Part shown: in pieces, positions 1-8,277 of the stretch
Layout of the letters: each line of letters starts with the position of its first letter
How positions within the stretch are numbered: position 1 is the stretch's first letter
Origin: Geosporobacter ferrireducens
GTDB lineage: Bacteria; Bacillota; Clostridia; Peptostreptococcales; Thermotaleaceae
Reading direction: 5' to 3'
Length of the DNA stretch: 64,000 bases
NCBI RefSeq assembly: GCF_001750685.1
Contig: NZ_CP017269.1
Location: 3,823,416 to 3,887,415, forward strand
Program-made: the position numbers and the translations under genes
The notes under the pieces: model-generated
The model's input: only the letters and a program-made list of their open reading frames with translations
Databases searched by the model: none
What the model was told of the DNA's origin: nothing

Positions 1-320
1 AGACGGTAAAGGAGTTTACTGATTTTATCAAGGTAGTTCAGATTAAAGGAAAACAGTTTACCATCGAAGAGGAAACGAGGCAAGCGATGGAAAACGGTTG
101 TGGACTGTTGATGGTAGATACAGGAAATGTAGAGGACGTAATTCGCTGCTCTAATACTGTCAAGGCAATGGGGCTAAGGAAACAGGCAAAGATTGCCTTT
201 GCTGGAGGCGTTAAAATAGATAAAATCAAAGAATTTACAGAGCTGGATATAGATGTCCTTGATATAGGCAAAGAGATTGTGGATGCTTTATTGCTGGATA
301 TAAGACTCGATGTAGTTTGA
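1..320 (+). CDS. C-terminal part of a NadC/ModD-like phosphoribosyltransferase (5' truncated by window edge)
   Basis: Reading from base 3, the frame is open from the left edge to the stop at 318-320, giving about 105 residues. The segment NGCGLLMVDTGNVEDV followed by AFAGGVKIDKI and the terminal LLLDIRLDVV matches the C-terminal half of the quinolinate phosphoribosyltransferase fold, including the LDIxLDI-type ending. ModD proteins share this fold and occur beside molybdenum genes. The next gene carries a molybdopterin-binding domain, so a ModD-like role is plausible, but only the C-terminus is present and NadC cannot be excluded. The downstream gene starts 23 bases after the stop, suggesting one operon. 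Confidence 0.6.
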   Translation, partial: TVKEFTDFIKVVQIKGKQFTIEEETRQAMENGCGLLMVDTGNVEDVIRCSNTVKAMGLRKQAKIAFAGGVKIDKIKEFTELDIDVLDIGKEIVDALLLDIRLDVV

Positions 321-343
321 AAATTTGGTAGAGAGGTGAGGAG

Positions 344-1267
344 ATGGGATTAAATCTACTGGAGAAAACAGAATTATGGATCAATAATATAACCTTAAAG
401 AATGCCAATCTCACGCATTTGGCAGAAATAGTAGCTAAAACTCTAGAGATTGAAAGGCAGAAGGTGCTAGTCGTAGATGTACGGCCGCAGCATATTACCC
501 TAGATATTTTAGAGAAGGAGGTTCTAGAGGAAAATATCATAGGGAAAGAAAGGGCTATATTAGAGGCAATCTCTAAATTAGAGGGAGTTATCATTAGCGA
601 TGATACCTATATTCACTCCAATGGTATTCTCGGAATGATTTGTTTAGAAACAGAGAATCCAAAGGAAATGATGAGCACGATTGCTACAATGGCCAATGAA
701 ATGAGAGAGAAAATTGCTAAACGTGCTATTATTTTTCCAACAGGGTTTGAGTTAAAGCAAAAATTAATAGAGGATACGAATACTCCCTATCTAAAAAAGC
801 TTTTAGAACAAGAGGGCTTTAAGGTAACGGTTGGAGATATCATTGACGACACGCTGGAGGATATGGAGTACAAACTTTCCGATGCGGTATCTAGAGCATA
901 CGGACTTGTCATTACTACAGGGGGGGTAGGTGCAGAGGACAAGGATAAAACCGTAGAAGGGGTTTTAAGGATTGACCCTCAAGCGGCGACGCCCTACATA
1001 GTGAAATTTAAGCAGGGTACAGGGCGTCATGTGAAGGATGGTGTGAGGATTGCCGTTGGGAATATTGGGCCTAGCTATATTGTTTCTTTGCCTGGTCCAA
1101 ATGATGAGGTGCAAATTGCTTCTGAAATTTTAATAGAGTGCTTAAAAAACGGCCATGGCAAGGCTGAAATCGCACAGCGGATAGCTGCTGCATTAGCAGA
1201 AAAACTGATGAAAAAGAAATTTCATCATGAAATAAAGCATCAGCATCATCATGTAGATAAGCAATGA
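344..1267 (+). CDS. Molybdopterin-binding (MoaB/CinA-type) domain protein with His-rich tail
   Basis: 307 residues. The C-terminal half (about residues 145-280) has the MoCF-biosynthesis fold: GFELKQKLIEDTNTPYL, a TTGGVGAEDKD loop near residue 195, then SLPGPNDE. This is the arrangement of MoaB/MogA/CinA-N domains that bind molybdopterin. The N-terminal 140 residues are family-specific and unrecognised. The last 20 residues are rich in His, a likely metal-binding tail. An RBS (GAGGTGAGGAG) sits just before ATG 344. Given the ModD/NadC-like gene upstream, it probably helps process a molybdenum cofactor for a hydroxylase lying left of the window; that is inference. Confidence 0.7.
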   Translation: MGLNLLEKTELWINNITLKNANLTHLAEIVAKTLEIERQKVLVVDVRPQHITLDILEKEVLEENIIGKERAILEAISKLEGVIISDDTYIHSNGILGMICLETENPKEMMSTIATMANEMREKIAKRAIIFPTGFELKQKLIEDTNTPYLKKLLEQEGFKVTVGDIIDDTLEDMEYKLSDAVSRAYGLVITTGGVGAEDKDKTVEGVLRIDPQAATPYIVKFKQGTGRHVKDGVRIAVGNIGPSYIVSLPGPNDEVQIASEILIECLKNGHGKAEIAQRIAAALAEKLMKKKFHHEIKHQHHHVDKQ

Positions 1268-1296
1268 AAAGATAAAATAAGGTGGGAGGAATGAAA

Positions 1297-2070
1297 ATGG
1301 ATTGTAAAAAAGTAGCGGCAGACCTTTATAAAGCAGAGAAAGAGGCTTATCAAATTGAAACAATTAGTACGGCAAATCCGGATATGACGATAGCGGATGC
1401 CTATGCAATTCAGCTTGAAAATGTAGCGAAGCGGGTTGCAGAAGGTGAAAAAATCATTGGAGTAAAGGTAGGCTTGACCAGTAAGGCAATGCAAAAGCTC
1501 CTGGGGGTAGATGAACCTGATTACGGGCACCTTACCGATAAAATGCTTCTATTAGAGGGGGATAAATGCCCAATGAAGGAACTTATTCAGCCAAAGGTTG
1601 AAGGAGAGCTGGCATTTTGCCTTAAAAAGACATTAAAGGGGCCAGGAGTGACCATTGCAGATGTTTATAATGCCACTGGTTGGGTGGTTCCTGCAATAGA
1701 AATTGTAGACAGCCGTATCAAGGATTGGAAAATCAAGCTAGTAGATACAATTGCAGATAACGGTTCCAGTGCAAAGCTGGTTTTGGGCAGCACGATGACA
1801 CCAATCGGTAATGTAGATATGCGGTTGGTTGGAATGAACTTGGAGAAGAACGGTGAGATTGTAAGCACTGGAACAGGTGCCGCAGTTTGGGGCAATCCAG
1901 CTGCTGCTGTTGCATGGCTTGCAAATAAACTTTCCCAGTTTGATATAGAGCTAAAAGAAGGAGATATCATTCTATCCGGAGCAGTAACGGCTGCCGAGGC
2001 GGCTAAAGCAGGCGATATTTTTACAGTGAGCTTTCAAGGCATGGGTAGTGTAACAGTAAAATTTGAATAG
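1297..2070 (+). CDS. 2-oxopent-4-enoate hydratase / 4-oxalocrotonate decarboxylase family
   Basis: 257 residues from ATG 1297, which lies 7 bases after GGGAGG; the earlier GTG at 1282 would overlap that site. The protein matches the hydratase/decarboxylase family (MhpD, DmpE, DmpH): [17 protein letters not shown] near the N-terminus, [10 protein letters not shown] with the metal-ligand glutamates in the middle, [10 protein letters not shown], and the terminal [14 protein letters not shown]. These enzymes hydrate 2-hydroxypenta-2,4-dienoate to 4-hydroxy-2-oxovalerate, or decarboxylate 4-oxalocrotonate. The next two genes encode the enzymes that would consume 4-hydroxy-2-oxovalerate, so a hydratase role fits best. 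Confidence 0.85.
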   Translation: MDCKKVAADLYKAEKEAYQIETISTANPDMTIADAYAIQLENVAKRVAEGEKIIGVKVGLTSKAMQKLLGVDEPDYGHLTDKMLLLEGDKCPMKELIQPKVEGELAFCLKKTLKGPGVTIADVYNATGWVVPAIEIVDSRIKDWKIKLVDTIADNGSSAKLVLGSTMTPIGNVDMRLVGMNLEKNGEIVSTGTGAAVWGNPAAAVAWLANKLSQFDIELKEGDIILSGAVTAAEAAKAGDIFTVSFQGMGSVTVKFE

Positions 2071-2114
2071 ACAAACCGCCGTTTATCGCAGAGGTTTTGA
2101 AAGGGGACAGATTT

Positions 2115-2984
2115 ATGGAAAAAATCAAAGTAGGTATCATTGGTCCAGGAAATATCGGTTCAGATCTTATGTATAAGGTTATGAGAAGTGAAAATCTTCA
2201 AATGTATATGATGACAGGCATCAGTGAATCAGAAGGAATCAAGAGGGCAGAAGGCCTGGGGTTTAAAACGTCCATTGAAGGTGTTGAAGCAATTCTTAAG
2301 GATTCGGAGGTGAAAATTGTATTTGATGCAACTAGTGCCAAAGCCCATCAGATACATGCACCACTTCTGAAAGAAGCGGGAAAAATTGTCATTGATATGA
2401 CGCCGGCAGCTGTAGGACCTTATGTAGTGCCCTGTGTAAACCTTGATCAATTATCTGATGTAGATAATTTCAACATGGTAACCTGTGGGGGACAAGCGAC
2501 CGTTCCTATTACTTATGCCATCAACAAGGTGGCTGACTCCAAATACACGGAAATTGTCTCCTGTATTTCTTCCAAAAGTGCAGGACCTGGTACAAGAGCC
2601 AGTATTGATGAATTTACACAGACAACCGCAAGCGCCTTAGAAAAAGTAGGCGGTGCGGATAGAGGGAAAGCAATTATCGTATTAAATCCTGCTGAGCCTC
2701 CCTTAATGATGTCCAATACCATTTACTCGATTGTAAAAAATCCGGATGAACAGAAAATCGTTGATGCAGTAAAGGATATTGTAAAACAGGTGCAGGCTTA
2801 TGTGCCGGGATACAAGCTCCGTGTACCGCCAATTATAGAGGGAAACAAGGTTACCGTTATTATTGAAGTTGAAGGTGCAGGAGACTTCCTGCCGAAATAT
2901 TCCGGCAATCTTGATATTATCAATGCAGCTGCAGTAGCAGTAGCAGATAAATTAGCACATAAAATGCTAGGAAAGGCGGTTTAA
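2115..2984 (+). CDS. mhpF: Acetaldehyde dehydrogenase (acylating), MhpF/DmpF type
   Basis: 289 residues from ATG 2115, placed 8 bases after GAAAGGGG; a TTG at 2097 is less likely. It begins with a Rossmann motif ([13 protein letters not shown]). The segment [13 protein letters not shown] contains the catalytic cysteine, as in DmpF/BphJ. In this family the enzyme oxidises acetaldehyde to acetyl-CoA with NAD+ and CoA, in a channelling complex with the partner aldolase. That aldolase is encoded 3 bases downstream, which supports the assignment. Confidence 0.92.
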   Translation: MEKIKVGIIGPGNIGSDLMYKVMRSENLQMYMMTGISESEGIKRAEGLGFKTSIEGVEAILKDSEVKIVFDATSAKAHQIHAPLLKEAGKIVIDMTPAAVGPYVVPCVNLDQLSDVDNFNMVTCGGQATVPITYAINKVADSKYTEIVSCISSKSAGPGTRASIDEFTQTTASALEKVGGADRGKAIIVLNPAEPPLMMSNTIYSIVKNPDEQKIVDAVKDIVKQVQAYVPGYKLRVPPIIEGNKVTVIIEVEGAGDFLPKYSGNLDIINAAAVAVADKLAHKMLGKAV

Positions 2985-2987
2985 CTA

Positions 2988-3995
2988 ATGTTCAAGCAAA
3001 AAATCAACATTGTCGATACGACCCTTCGTGATGGCAGTCATGCGGTAAGCCATGGTTTTACGGTAGAACAAACTGAAGCCATCGCAGGAGGACTAGATAA
3101 AGTAGGAGTAGATATCATTGAAATCAGCCACGGAGATGGAATTGCTGGATCTTCAATTAATTATGGATTTTCTAAAACCCATGAAATGGAACTAATTAAA
3201 GCTGCAAAAAACAAAATGAGTAGTGCCAAGCTTGCTGTTCTTCTCTTGCCTGGTATTGGAACAATTGAGGATTTAGAGGAAGGCCGTGAGAACGGAGCGG
3301 AAGTCGTTCGAGTGGCAACCCACTATTCTGAAGCTGATGTGGGTATACAGCATATTGAATACGCAAAAAAAATAGGAATGATGGCAGTAGGCTTTTTGAT
3401 GATGGCCCATATGGGGACCCCAGAGCAGATTGTTGAGCAGGCCAGAATTTTTGTTGAAAGCGGTGCGGATTATATCAATATTGCGGATTCAGCAGGGTAT
3501 ATGACCCCCGATGATGTTAGAGCTAGAATCAGCTTATTGAAGAACTCGATCAATATTCCAATAGGCTTTCACGCCCATAACAACCTTAGTTTAGCGGTGG
3601 CCAACTCCATTGCTGCAGTCGGGGAAGGTGCAACCTATATTGATGCAAGCTGCCGGGGACTGGGTGCAGGAGCAGGAAATACACAACTTGAGGTTTTATC
3701 CGCCGTACTGGATAGAATGGGCTACAATACAGGCATGGATATTTATGGTGCAATGGATGTTGCGGAGGATATTGTTGAACCGATTATGTATAGACCACAG
3801 GTAATTAAAACAGCTCCTTTGATGTTAGGATATGCAGGTGTGTACTCCAGTTTCTTGTTACATACCTACAAAGCGGCGGAAAGGTTTAATCTAAATCCAA
3901 GAGATATTCTTGTGGAACTAGGTAAACGAAAAATGGTAGGGGGACAAGAGGATATGATCGTGGATGTGGCATTTGCCTTGTCTCAGAAAAAATAA
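2988..3995 (+). CDS. mhpE: 4-hydroxy-2-oxovalerate aldolase, MhpE/DmpG type
   Basis: 335 residues, within the normal range for the family. The HMGL-like TIM barrel opens with VDTTLRDGSHAV (catalytic Arg and metal-binding Asp), contains GFHAHNNLSLAVANS (metal-binding His pair) and GLGAGAGNTQLE, and ends with the small domain that contacts the dehydrogenase. It cleaves 4-hydroxy-2-oxovalerate to pyruvate and acetaldehyde; the latter goes to the enzyme of the preceding gene. Only 3 bases separate the two genes, so the pair is translationally coupled. Confidence 0.93.
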   Translation: MFKQKINIVDTTLRDGSHAVSHGFTVEQTEAIAGGLDKVGVDIIEISHGDGIAGSSINYGFSKTHEMELIKAAKNKMSSAKLAVLLLPGIGTIEDLEEGRENGAEVVRVATHYSEADVGIQHIEYAKKIGMMAVGFLMMAHMGTPEQIVEQARIFVESGADYINIADSAGYMTPDDVRARISLLKNSINIPIGFHAHNNLSLAVANSIAAVGEGATYIDASCRGLGAGAGNTQLEVLSAVLDRMGYNTGMDIYGAMDVAEDIVEPIMYRPQVIKTAPLMLGYAGVYSSFLLHTYKAAERFNLNPRDILVELGKRKMVGGQEDMIVDVAFALSQKK

Positions 3996-4170
3996 GATGA
4001 TAACACGGAGAATGATTATCAAGTGATTTATTGTGCGGGACGATTTAGGTTGCTGGTGTGGAAGGCCAAGGAGCTGTCTATAGCATTGTATAACAGACCC
4101 TGAAAGCCTTTCAACCATGTAAATCTACATCCAACCAGCGCAAAAAATAAAGTAAAGGGGGATTTATTTT

Positions 4171-4809
4171 ATGAAAAAAGTAACACTTTTAGCGAAGGTA
4201 GACCAAGAAAAGTGCAAAGGCTGTAAAGTCTGTGAAAAGGTTTGCCCTGTCCTTGCCATTTCAGTAGTAGACAAAAAAGCAGTCGTAAAGAATGAAGCCT
4301 GCCGGGCCTGTGCAAATTGTGAACAGCGCTGCCCTTTTCATGCTGTGGAAATGGTGAAGAGGGAAACGCCTCTTGAAGTTGGGGTGGATGTTTCAAAGTT
4401 CGAGCAAAACAAAATCAGGGAAATTTGTGAAAAAGCAAATCTAAATCCAGAGCAAATTATTTGTTATTGTGTAGGAACAAGGGCAGAAGAGGTTGCGGCG
4501 GCTATTTTGAATGGAGCAACGACTCCCGAGGTAGTTTCTTCTATGACCGGTGTTAGAACGGGATGTACCATTGAATGTATTCAGCCGGTTCTTAGGCTGA
4601 TGGAAGCTGGCGGACACCAGCTCAAACCGGTAGAAGGCGGTTGGCAGTGGTATGGAACAACTGCAACAGCATGGACAATTCCAGAAGAAGTAAAAGCAAA
4701 ATATAATAGCAGGGGTTTCTATTTTGAAGAAGATAAAGAGCTTCTGGATCGGGTGGTAAAAACCCATACAGGTTGTAAAGGTAAAGGAGGACAAAAACAT
4801 GATGCGTAA
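4171..4809 (+). CDS. Ferredoxin (2x[4Fe-4S]) fused to a BFD-like [2Fe-2S] domain
   Basis: 212 residues. Two ferredoxin motifs are visible: Cys15-x2-Cys18-x2-Cys21-x3-Cys25 and Cys44-x2-Cys47-x2-Cys50-x3-Cys54. After a linker, residues about 93-140 form a BFD-like module (CYC near 95, TGCTIEC near 135), the small [2Fe-2S] domain found in bacterioferritin-associated ferredoxin and in oxidoreductase subunits. It is probably an electron-transfer subunit or carrier; no partner flavoprotein is encoded next to it. A 175-base gap precedes it with no recognisable feature, and RBS AAAGGGGG lies before ATG 4171. Its end overlaps the next gene by 11 bases. Confidence 0.8.
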   Translation: MKKVTLLAKVDQEKCKGCKVCEKVCPVLAISVVDKKAVVKNEACRACANCEQRCPFHAVEMVKRETPLEVGVDVSKFEQNKIREICEKANLNPEQIICYCVGTRAEEVAAAILNGATTPEVVSSMTGVRTGCTIECIQPVLRLMEAGGHQLKPVEGGWQWYGTTATAWTIPEEVKAKYNSRGFYFEEDKELLDRVVKTHTGCKGKGGQKHDA

Positions 4810-6259
4810 ACCCATTATCCCAATTTCTGCAAAGGCATCCCAATATGGTATTGACCCTTCTCTTGTTACAAAACGTGCAGCTGAACTGCCCAATATGGTA
4901 TCCCTTATATTGAAGGATTTGTTTCCAGATCTTCCAGAGGTAATTTATCCTGCAGGAGAAGATGCTATTCAAAATGTAAGAAAAGCAGCGGTAGAGTCGC
5001 TAATGAAGGTTGATATGAGCATGATCAAGCCTGAGCACTCTGTCAATGTTCTTGCTTCCCACCATGGATTTACCCTCCTGGGCGGTGAACCTTATGCTGA
5101 ACTGCTTAAAGCGATAAAGGATGTTGTAGAAGAGCGTACAGGATCTACAAATATACGTCTTCGCGCAGGGGTTGGTATGAGATTCCGTGAAACCGAGGAA
5201 TACATTGTACGTTATGGCCTGGATACTTATTATAATGGCAAAACCATGGGACTAGCACCTGTTGATGAGGGGATTGCCATCGAAACCGAAATCGGTACTC
5301 TCTATGGATTAAAGAGAATCTATGATGCAGATTGGATCATCCATGCCCATCATACCGACGTCCGTGAAGTGCATTTCCACAGACAGGTTGATAAGGCAGT
5401 GAAACCCTTTGGTATGTCCTATGCGCGTATCGAGACAAGAAGTACTTATCATCAAAACCTAGGTCCTCGTGCAGCCAATTTTGTTGCAAGAGCGATTTTT
5501 GAATCTGAATTTGTACAGGGCAAGTTTGCCTTTGCATCTTTTTTAGACGTAGGGCCTCATGGAATTATAGGTGTGGATTCTGACAATGATCTATATGCAT
5601 TAAATGACAGAGCCACCTTTATTGGATGCCAGCACTACGGAAAGATCATGACCTTATTCGGTGAAATCGATGAGTGTATTGCTGTACTTGACTTTCCATG
5701 CCCGGTACCCTATGTATTCTCAGCGGGCGTCATATACGCAAATTTTGTAGGGGCCAATACCGACCTTTATGATATGGAAACACCGCTTCCGCCCTATACT
5801 TGGTATACTGAAGCCTTCTACGGCAAGAACGGCAAGCCCATGCTGGAAGAAATTGCGCCAATCAATCCAGCAATTAAAATGTGTGTCCATAATTATGCTT
5901 GGTTGGGCTATCCATCTGCTTTCTTCTCCGAATATATGCCTACAGTAGTGGTCGGTCAAAAACAGGCTGATTTATTTGATACAGATCCTCTAAACATGAA
6001 ATATATGGATTATGCCGTAACCGTTAAGACGTTAGATGCAGCGATGAACTTTGCTTATCGGACCACAGGAACAGATAAGGTAATCATCTTTGACGGTGCT
6101 ATGGCAGGAATGAATGTCAGCGAGTCACTGGCAAAATTACTCATTGAAAAAGCACCTCTTGTCAGCGAAAAAGTTGACAATGTATTGCTTCCTAAATGGT
6201 TGAAGCAAAGAGGTGTGGATATTTCTATCCTGGATGAACTTAGAAAAAACCATAAATAA
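4799..6259 (+). CDS. Divergent LarA-like protein (lactate racemase superfamily, putative nickel-pincer enzyme)
   Basis: 486 residues, with AAAGGAGG 8 bases before ATG 4799. I assign it to the LarA superfamily from residue spacing rather than obvious overall similarity. His192, Lys202 and His218 reproduce the spacing of His174, Lys184 and His200 of Lactobacillus plantarum LarA, the proton-transfer His, the Lys that binds the cofactor and the Ni ligand (His-x9-Lys-x15-His). The loop GVGMRFRETEE aligns with the conserved ATGLHRP segment but has Arg128 where LarA has catalytic His108. Cofactor genes larC1, larE and larB lie 3-6 kb downstream. The substrate is unknown; a 2-hydroxy acid linked to the upstream hydratase/aldolase genes is a guess. 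It could instead be a LarA relative without racemase activity. Confidence 0.6.
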   Translation: MMRKPIIPISAKASQYGIDPSLVTKRAAELPNMVSLILKDLFPDLPEVIYPAGEDAIQNVRKAAVESLMKVDMSMIKPEHSVNVLASHHGFTLLGGEPYAELLKAIKDVVEERTGSTNIRLRAGVGMRFRETEEYIVRYGLDTYYNGKTMGLAPVDEGIAIETEIGTLYGLKRIYDADWIIHAHHTDVREVHFHRQVDKAVKPFGMSYARIETRSTYHQNLGPRAANFVARAIFESEFVQGKFAFASFLDVGPHGIIGVDSDNDLYALNDRATFIGCQHYGKIMTLFGEIDECIAVLDFPCPVPYVFSAGVIYANFVGANTDLYDMETPLPPYTWYTEAFYGKNGKPMLEEIAPINPAIKMCVHNYAWLGYPSAFFSEYMPTVVVGQKQADLFDTDPLNMKYMDYAVTVKTLDAAMNFAYRTTGTDKVIIFDGAMAGMNVSESLAKLLIEKAPLVSEKVDNVLLPKWLKQRGVDISILDELRKNHK

Positions 6260-6276
6260 TTAGGAGGGTGAGTTTT

Positions 6277-7521
6277 ATGGAGATGGCAGAGAAAAAAACC
6301 ACATCACTTATTGAGAGTGGCCCAGGCATTCAGTCCGGTTTAAAGGACTTGAGAAAGCATCTTAACAGCAAAACAATTACTACTGGAGTTGTAGCGGCCA
6401 TCTTTGGGGTTACGGGGCCAGCTTTGGTTACAATTAAAGCCGCAACTGATGCTGGATATACGGAAGCTCAAACTGTATCCTGGCTCTTTGGAATCTATGT
6501 CTTTGGCGGATTGATCAGTTTGATCATGGGATTATACTATAAAATGCCTATTACAGGCGCCTATTCAATTCCAGGAGCATCCATGCTGGGTGCAGCATTA
6601 GTAGGTTTTAGTTTTAATGAAGCAGCAGGAGCATTCATGATCGCGGGTCTTCTTGTCCTGCTGCTTGGACTGTCCGGGCTTATGGGAAAAGTCATGAAAT
6701 GGCTTCCGCTTCCCATTGTAATGGGAATGATAGGCGGTGCAATGGTTCGTTTTGGAACCAATATCGTCAATTCAACGGTGGCAGCACCAATTATAGGGTT
6801 TGCAACGCTTATAGGCTTTTTTTTCATTCCAAAGGCGATGAAAAAATTCCCTCCGGTTCTAGGCGGCATGATACTTGGATTGATTACAGCAGTAGTTACA
6901 GGCCAAGTAAACTTTGCTACAACAGAATTCTCGTTTATTGCGCCGCAACTGGTTGTACCAAGCTTCAATGTAAGCACAATCCTCTCTGTTTCTGTTCCGC
7001 TGGCAGCTTTAGTAGTCGGTGCAGAGAATGCTCAGGCCATAGGGGTGCTCTTTGCGCAAGGCTATAAAACACCTGTAAATGCAATGACGATTATTAGTGG
7101 AATTGGAGGAATTGTTTCAGGTTTATTTGGGGCACATAATGCCAATATTGCCGGACCTATGACCGCAATCTGTTCATCTGAGGAATCAGGAGCAAAAGAA
7201 GGGCGATATGCAGCAACGGTCTTAAACGGAATCCTTTTTGCCAGCTTCGGATTGATTGCCAGTATTGCAATCGCATTTGTAACCACTCTGCCATCTGCAC
7301 TGATTAATATCCTTGCTGGCCTTGCCATGATCAATGTATTGACGAATGCTTTCAAAGAAGGATTTGGATTGAATAAATTCAGAATGGGTGCTTTCACAGC
7401 ATTGGTTATTGCGATGAGCGGTATTACGATCATTCATATTGGTTCAGCTTTCTGGGCACTCGTTGGAGGTGTTGTTGTTTCTCTAGTGGCAGAAAGAAAA
7501 GATTTTGATGAGCAAAACTAG
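6277..7521 (+). CDS. BenE-family (benzoate/H+ symporter-like) membrane permease
   Basis: 414 residues from ATG 6277; TAGGAGG at 6261-6267 is correctly spaced for this ATG and overlaps the alternative GTG at 6268. It is strongly hydrophobic with about 11-12 membrane segments. The repeats PITGAYSIPGASMLGAA and FGAHNANIAGPMTAICSS are typical of BenE/NCS2-fold permeases. BenE members import benzoate or related carboxylates with protons. The position in the same operon as the hydratase/aldolase genes suggests that it imports the pathway substrate, whose identity the sequence does not give. A terminator follows. Confidence 0.8.
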   Translation: MEMAEKKTTSLIESGPGIQSGLKDLRKHLNSKTITTGVVAAIFGVTGPALVTIKAATDAGYTEAQTVSWLFGIYVFGGLISLIMGLYYKMPITGAYSIPGASMLGAALVGFSFNEAAGAFMIAGLLVLLLGLSGLMGKVMKWLPLPIVMGMIGGAMVRFGTNIVNSTVAAPIIGFATLIGFFFIPKAMKKFPPVLGGMILGLITAVVTGQVNFATTEFSFIAPQLVVPSFNVSTILSVSVPLAALVVGAENAQAIGVLFAQGYKTPVNAMTIISGIGGIVSGLFGAHNANIAGPMTAICSSEESGAKEGRYAATVLNGILFASFGLIASIAIAFVTTLPSALINILAGLAMINVLTNAFKEGFGLNKFRMGAFTALVIAMSGITIIHIGSAFWALVGGVVVSLVAERKDFDEQN

Positions 7522-7541
7522 ATAAATTTTAAAGAATATGA

Positions 7542-7599
7542 AGCAGGATGTATTTGAAACGGCAGCTTGAATGATGTGCAAATCCATCCTGCTATTTTT
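7542..7599 (+). terminator. Intrinsic terminator after the permease gene
   Basis: AGCAGGATG (7542-7550) and CATCCTGCT (7585-7593) form a perfect 9-bp stem with a long loop, followed by ATTTTTA. Confidence 0.6.
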
Positions 7600-7626
7600 A
7601 AAATACTATAGAAGAGGAGAATTTTA

Positions 7627-8262
7627 TTGAAGCGAATCGGTGTATATGGAGGAAGCTTTAATCCTATTCATAAAGGGCATATCCATGCTGCGGTGCAGTT
7701 TTCAAAGCAGCTGGAACTAGACAAGGTTTTGGTTATACCTACCAATATACCGCCCCATAAAAAGAATTATCTTCTCTTGGATGCTAAAGCAAGATATGAA
7801 ATGTGCTCTTTGGCAAGTCACGAAAATCCGGTTCTAGTGACAGATGATATTGAAATTAGAAATCAAGGGAAGAACTATACTTTTAAAACCTTAGAAGCGC
7901 TGTTGGAAAGAGAAAAAGAAAGTGAATTCTATTTGCTTTTAGGCTCTGATATGTTTATGTGCTTTTCAGAATGGATTGGGTTTAAAGAGATTATAAAAAT
8001 AGCCACTATATGCAGCATTCCCCGAGATCACGGAGAGATGGAAGGATTGATGGCTATGGAAAAGAAACTGCAAAGTTATGGAGCAAAAACGAAGATATGC
8101 ACTGCAGAGATTTTGCCGGTGTCTTCTACTGAGATACGGATGAAAATAAAACAGGGAGCAGATGTATCGGATATGCTCCATTCAAAAGTATATGAATATA
8201 TAGAAAAGAATCATCTTTACAAGAATCAGAATGAAAATAGGATAGATGCCATATGTGGATAG
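7627..8262 (+). CDS. nadD: NadD-like nicotinate-nucleotide adenylyltransferase
   Basis: 211 residues from TTG 7627, preceded by GAAGAGGAG. The N-terminus IGVYGGSFNPIHKGH is the nucleotidyltransferase GGxFxPxHxGH signature, and SSTEIRMKI near residue 170 is the second nucleotide-binding motif (S/T-x-x-x-I/V-R). NadD joins ATP and nicotinate mononucleotide to give deamido-NAD. The usual clostridial neighbours of housekeeping nadD (rsfS, yqeK, obg) are absent, so this may be a second copy. Deamido-NAD (NaAD) is the precursor from which the nickel-pincer cofactor is made, and larC/E/B lie just downstream, so a dedicated supply of NaAD is an attractive inference. Confidence 0.8.
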   Translation: MKRIGVYGGSFNPIHKGHIHAAVQFSKQLELDKVLVIPTNIPPHKKNYLLLDAKARYEMCSLASHENPVLVTDDIEIRNQGKNYTFKTLEALLEREKESEFYLLLGSDMFMCFSEWIGFKEIIKIATICSIPRDHGEMEGLMAMEKKLQSYGAKTKICTAEILPVSSTEIRMKIKQGADVSDMLHSKVYEYIEKNHLYKNQNENRIDAICG

Positions 8263-8277
8263 TGAAGGGGGAGGACC

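Noticed and set aside
6268..6276. GTG 6268 as the start of the BenE-type permease
   Set aside because: It abuts the TAGGAGG sequence; ATG 6277 has the normal spacing.
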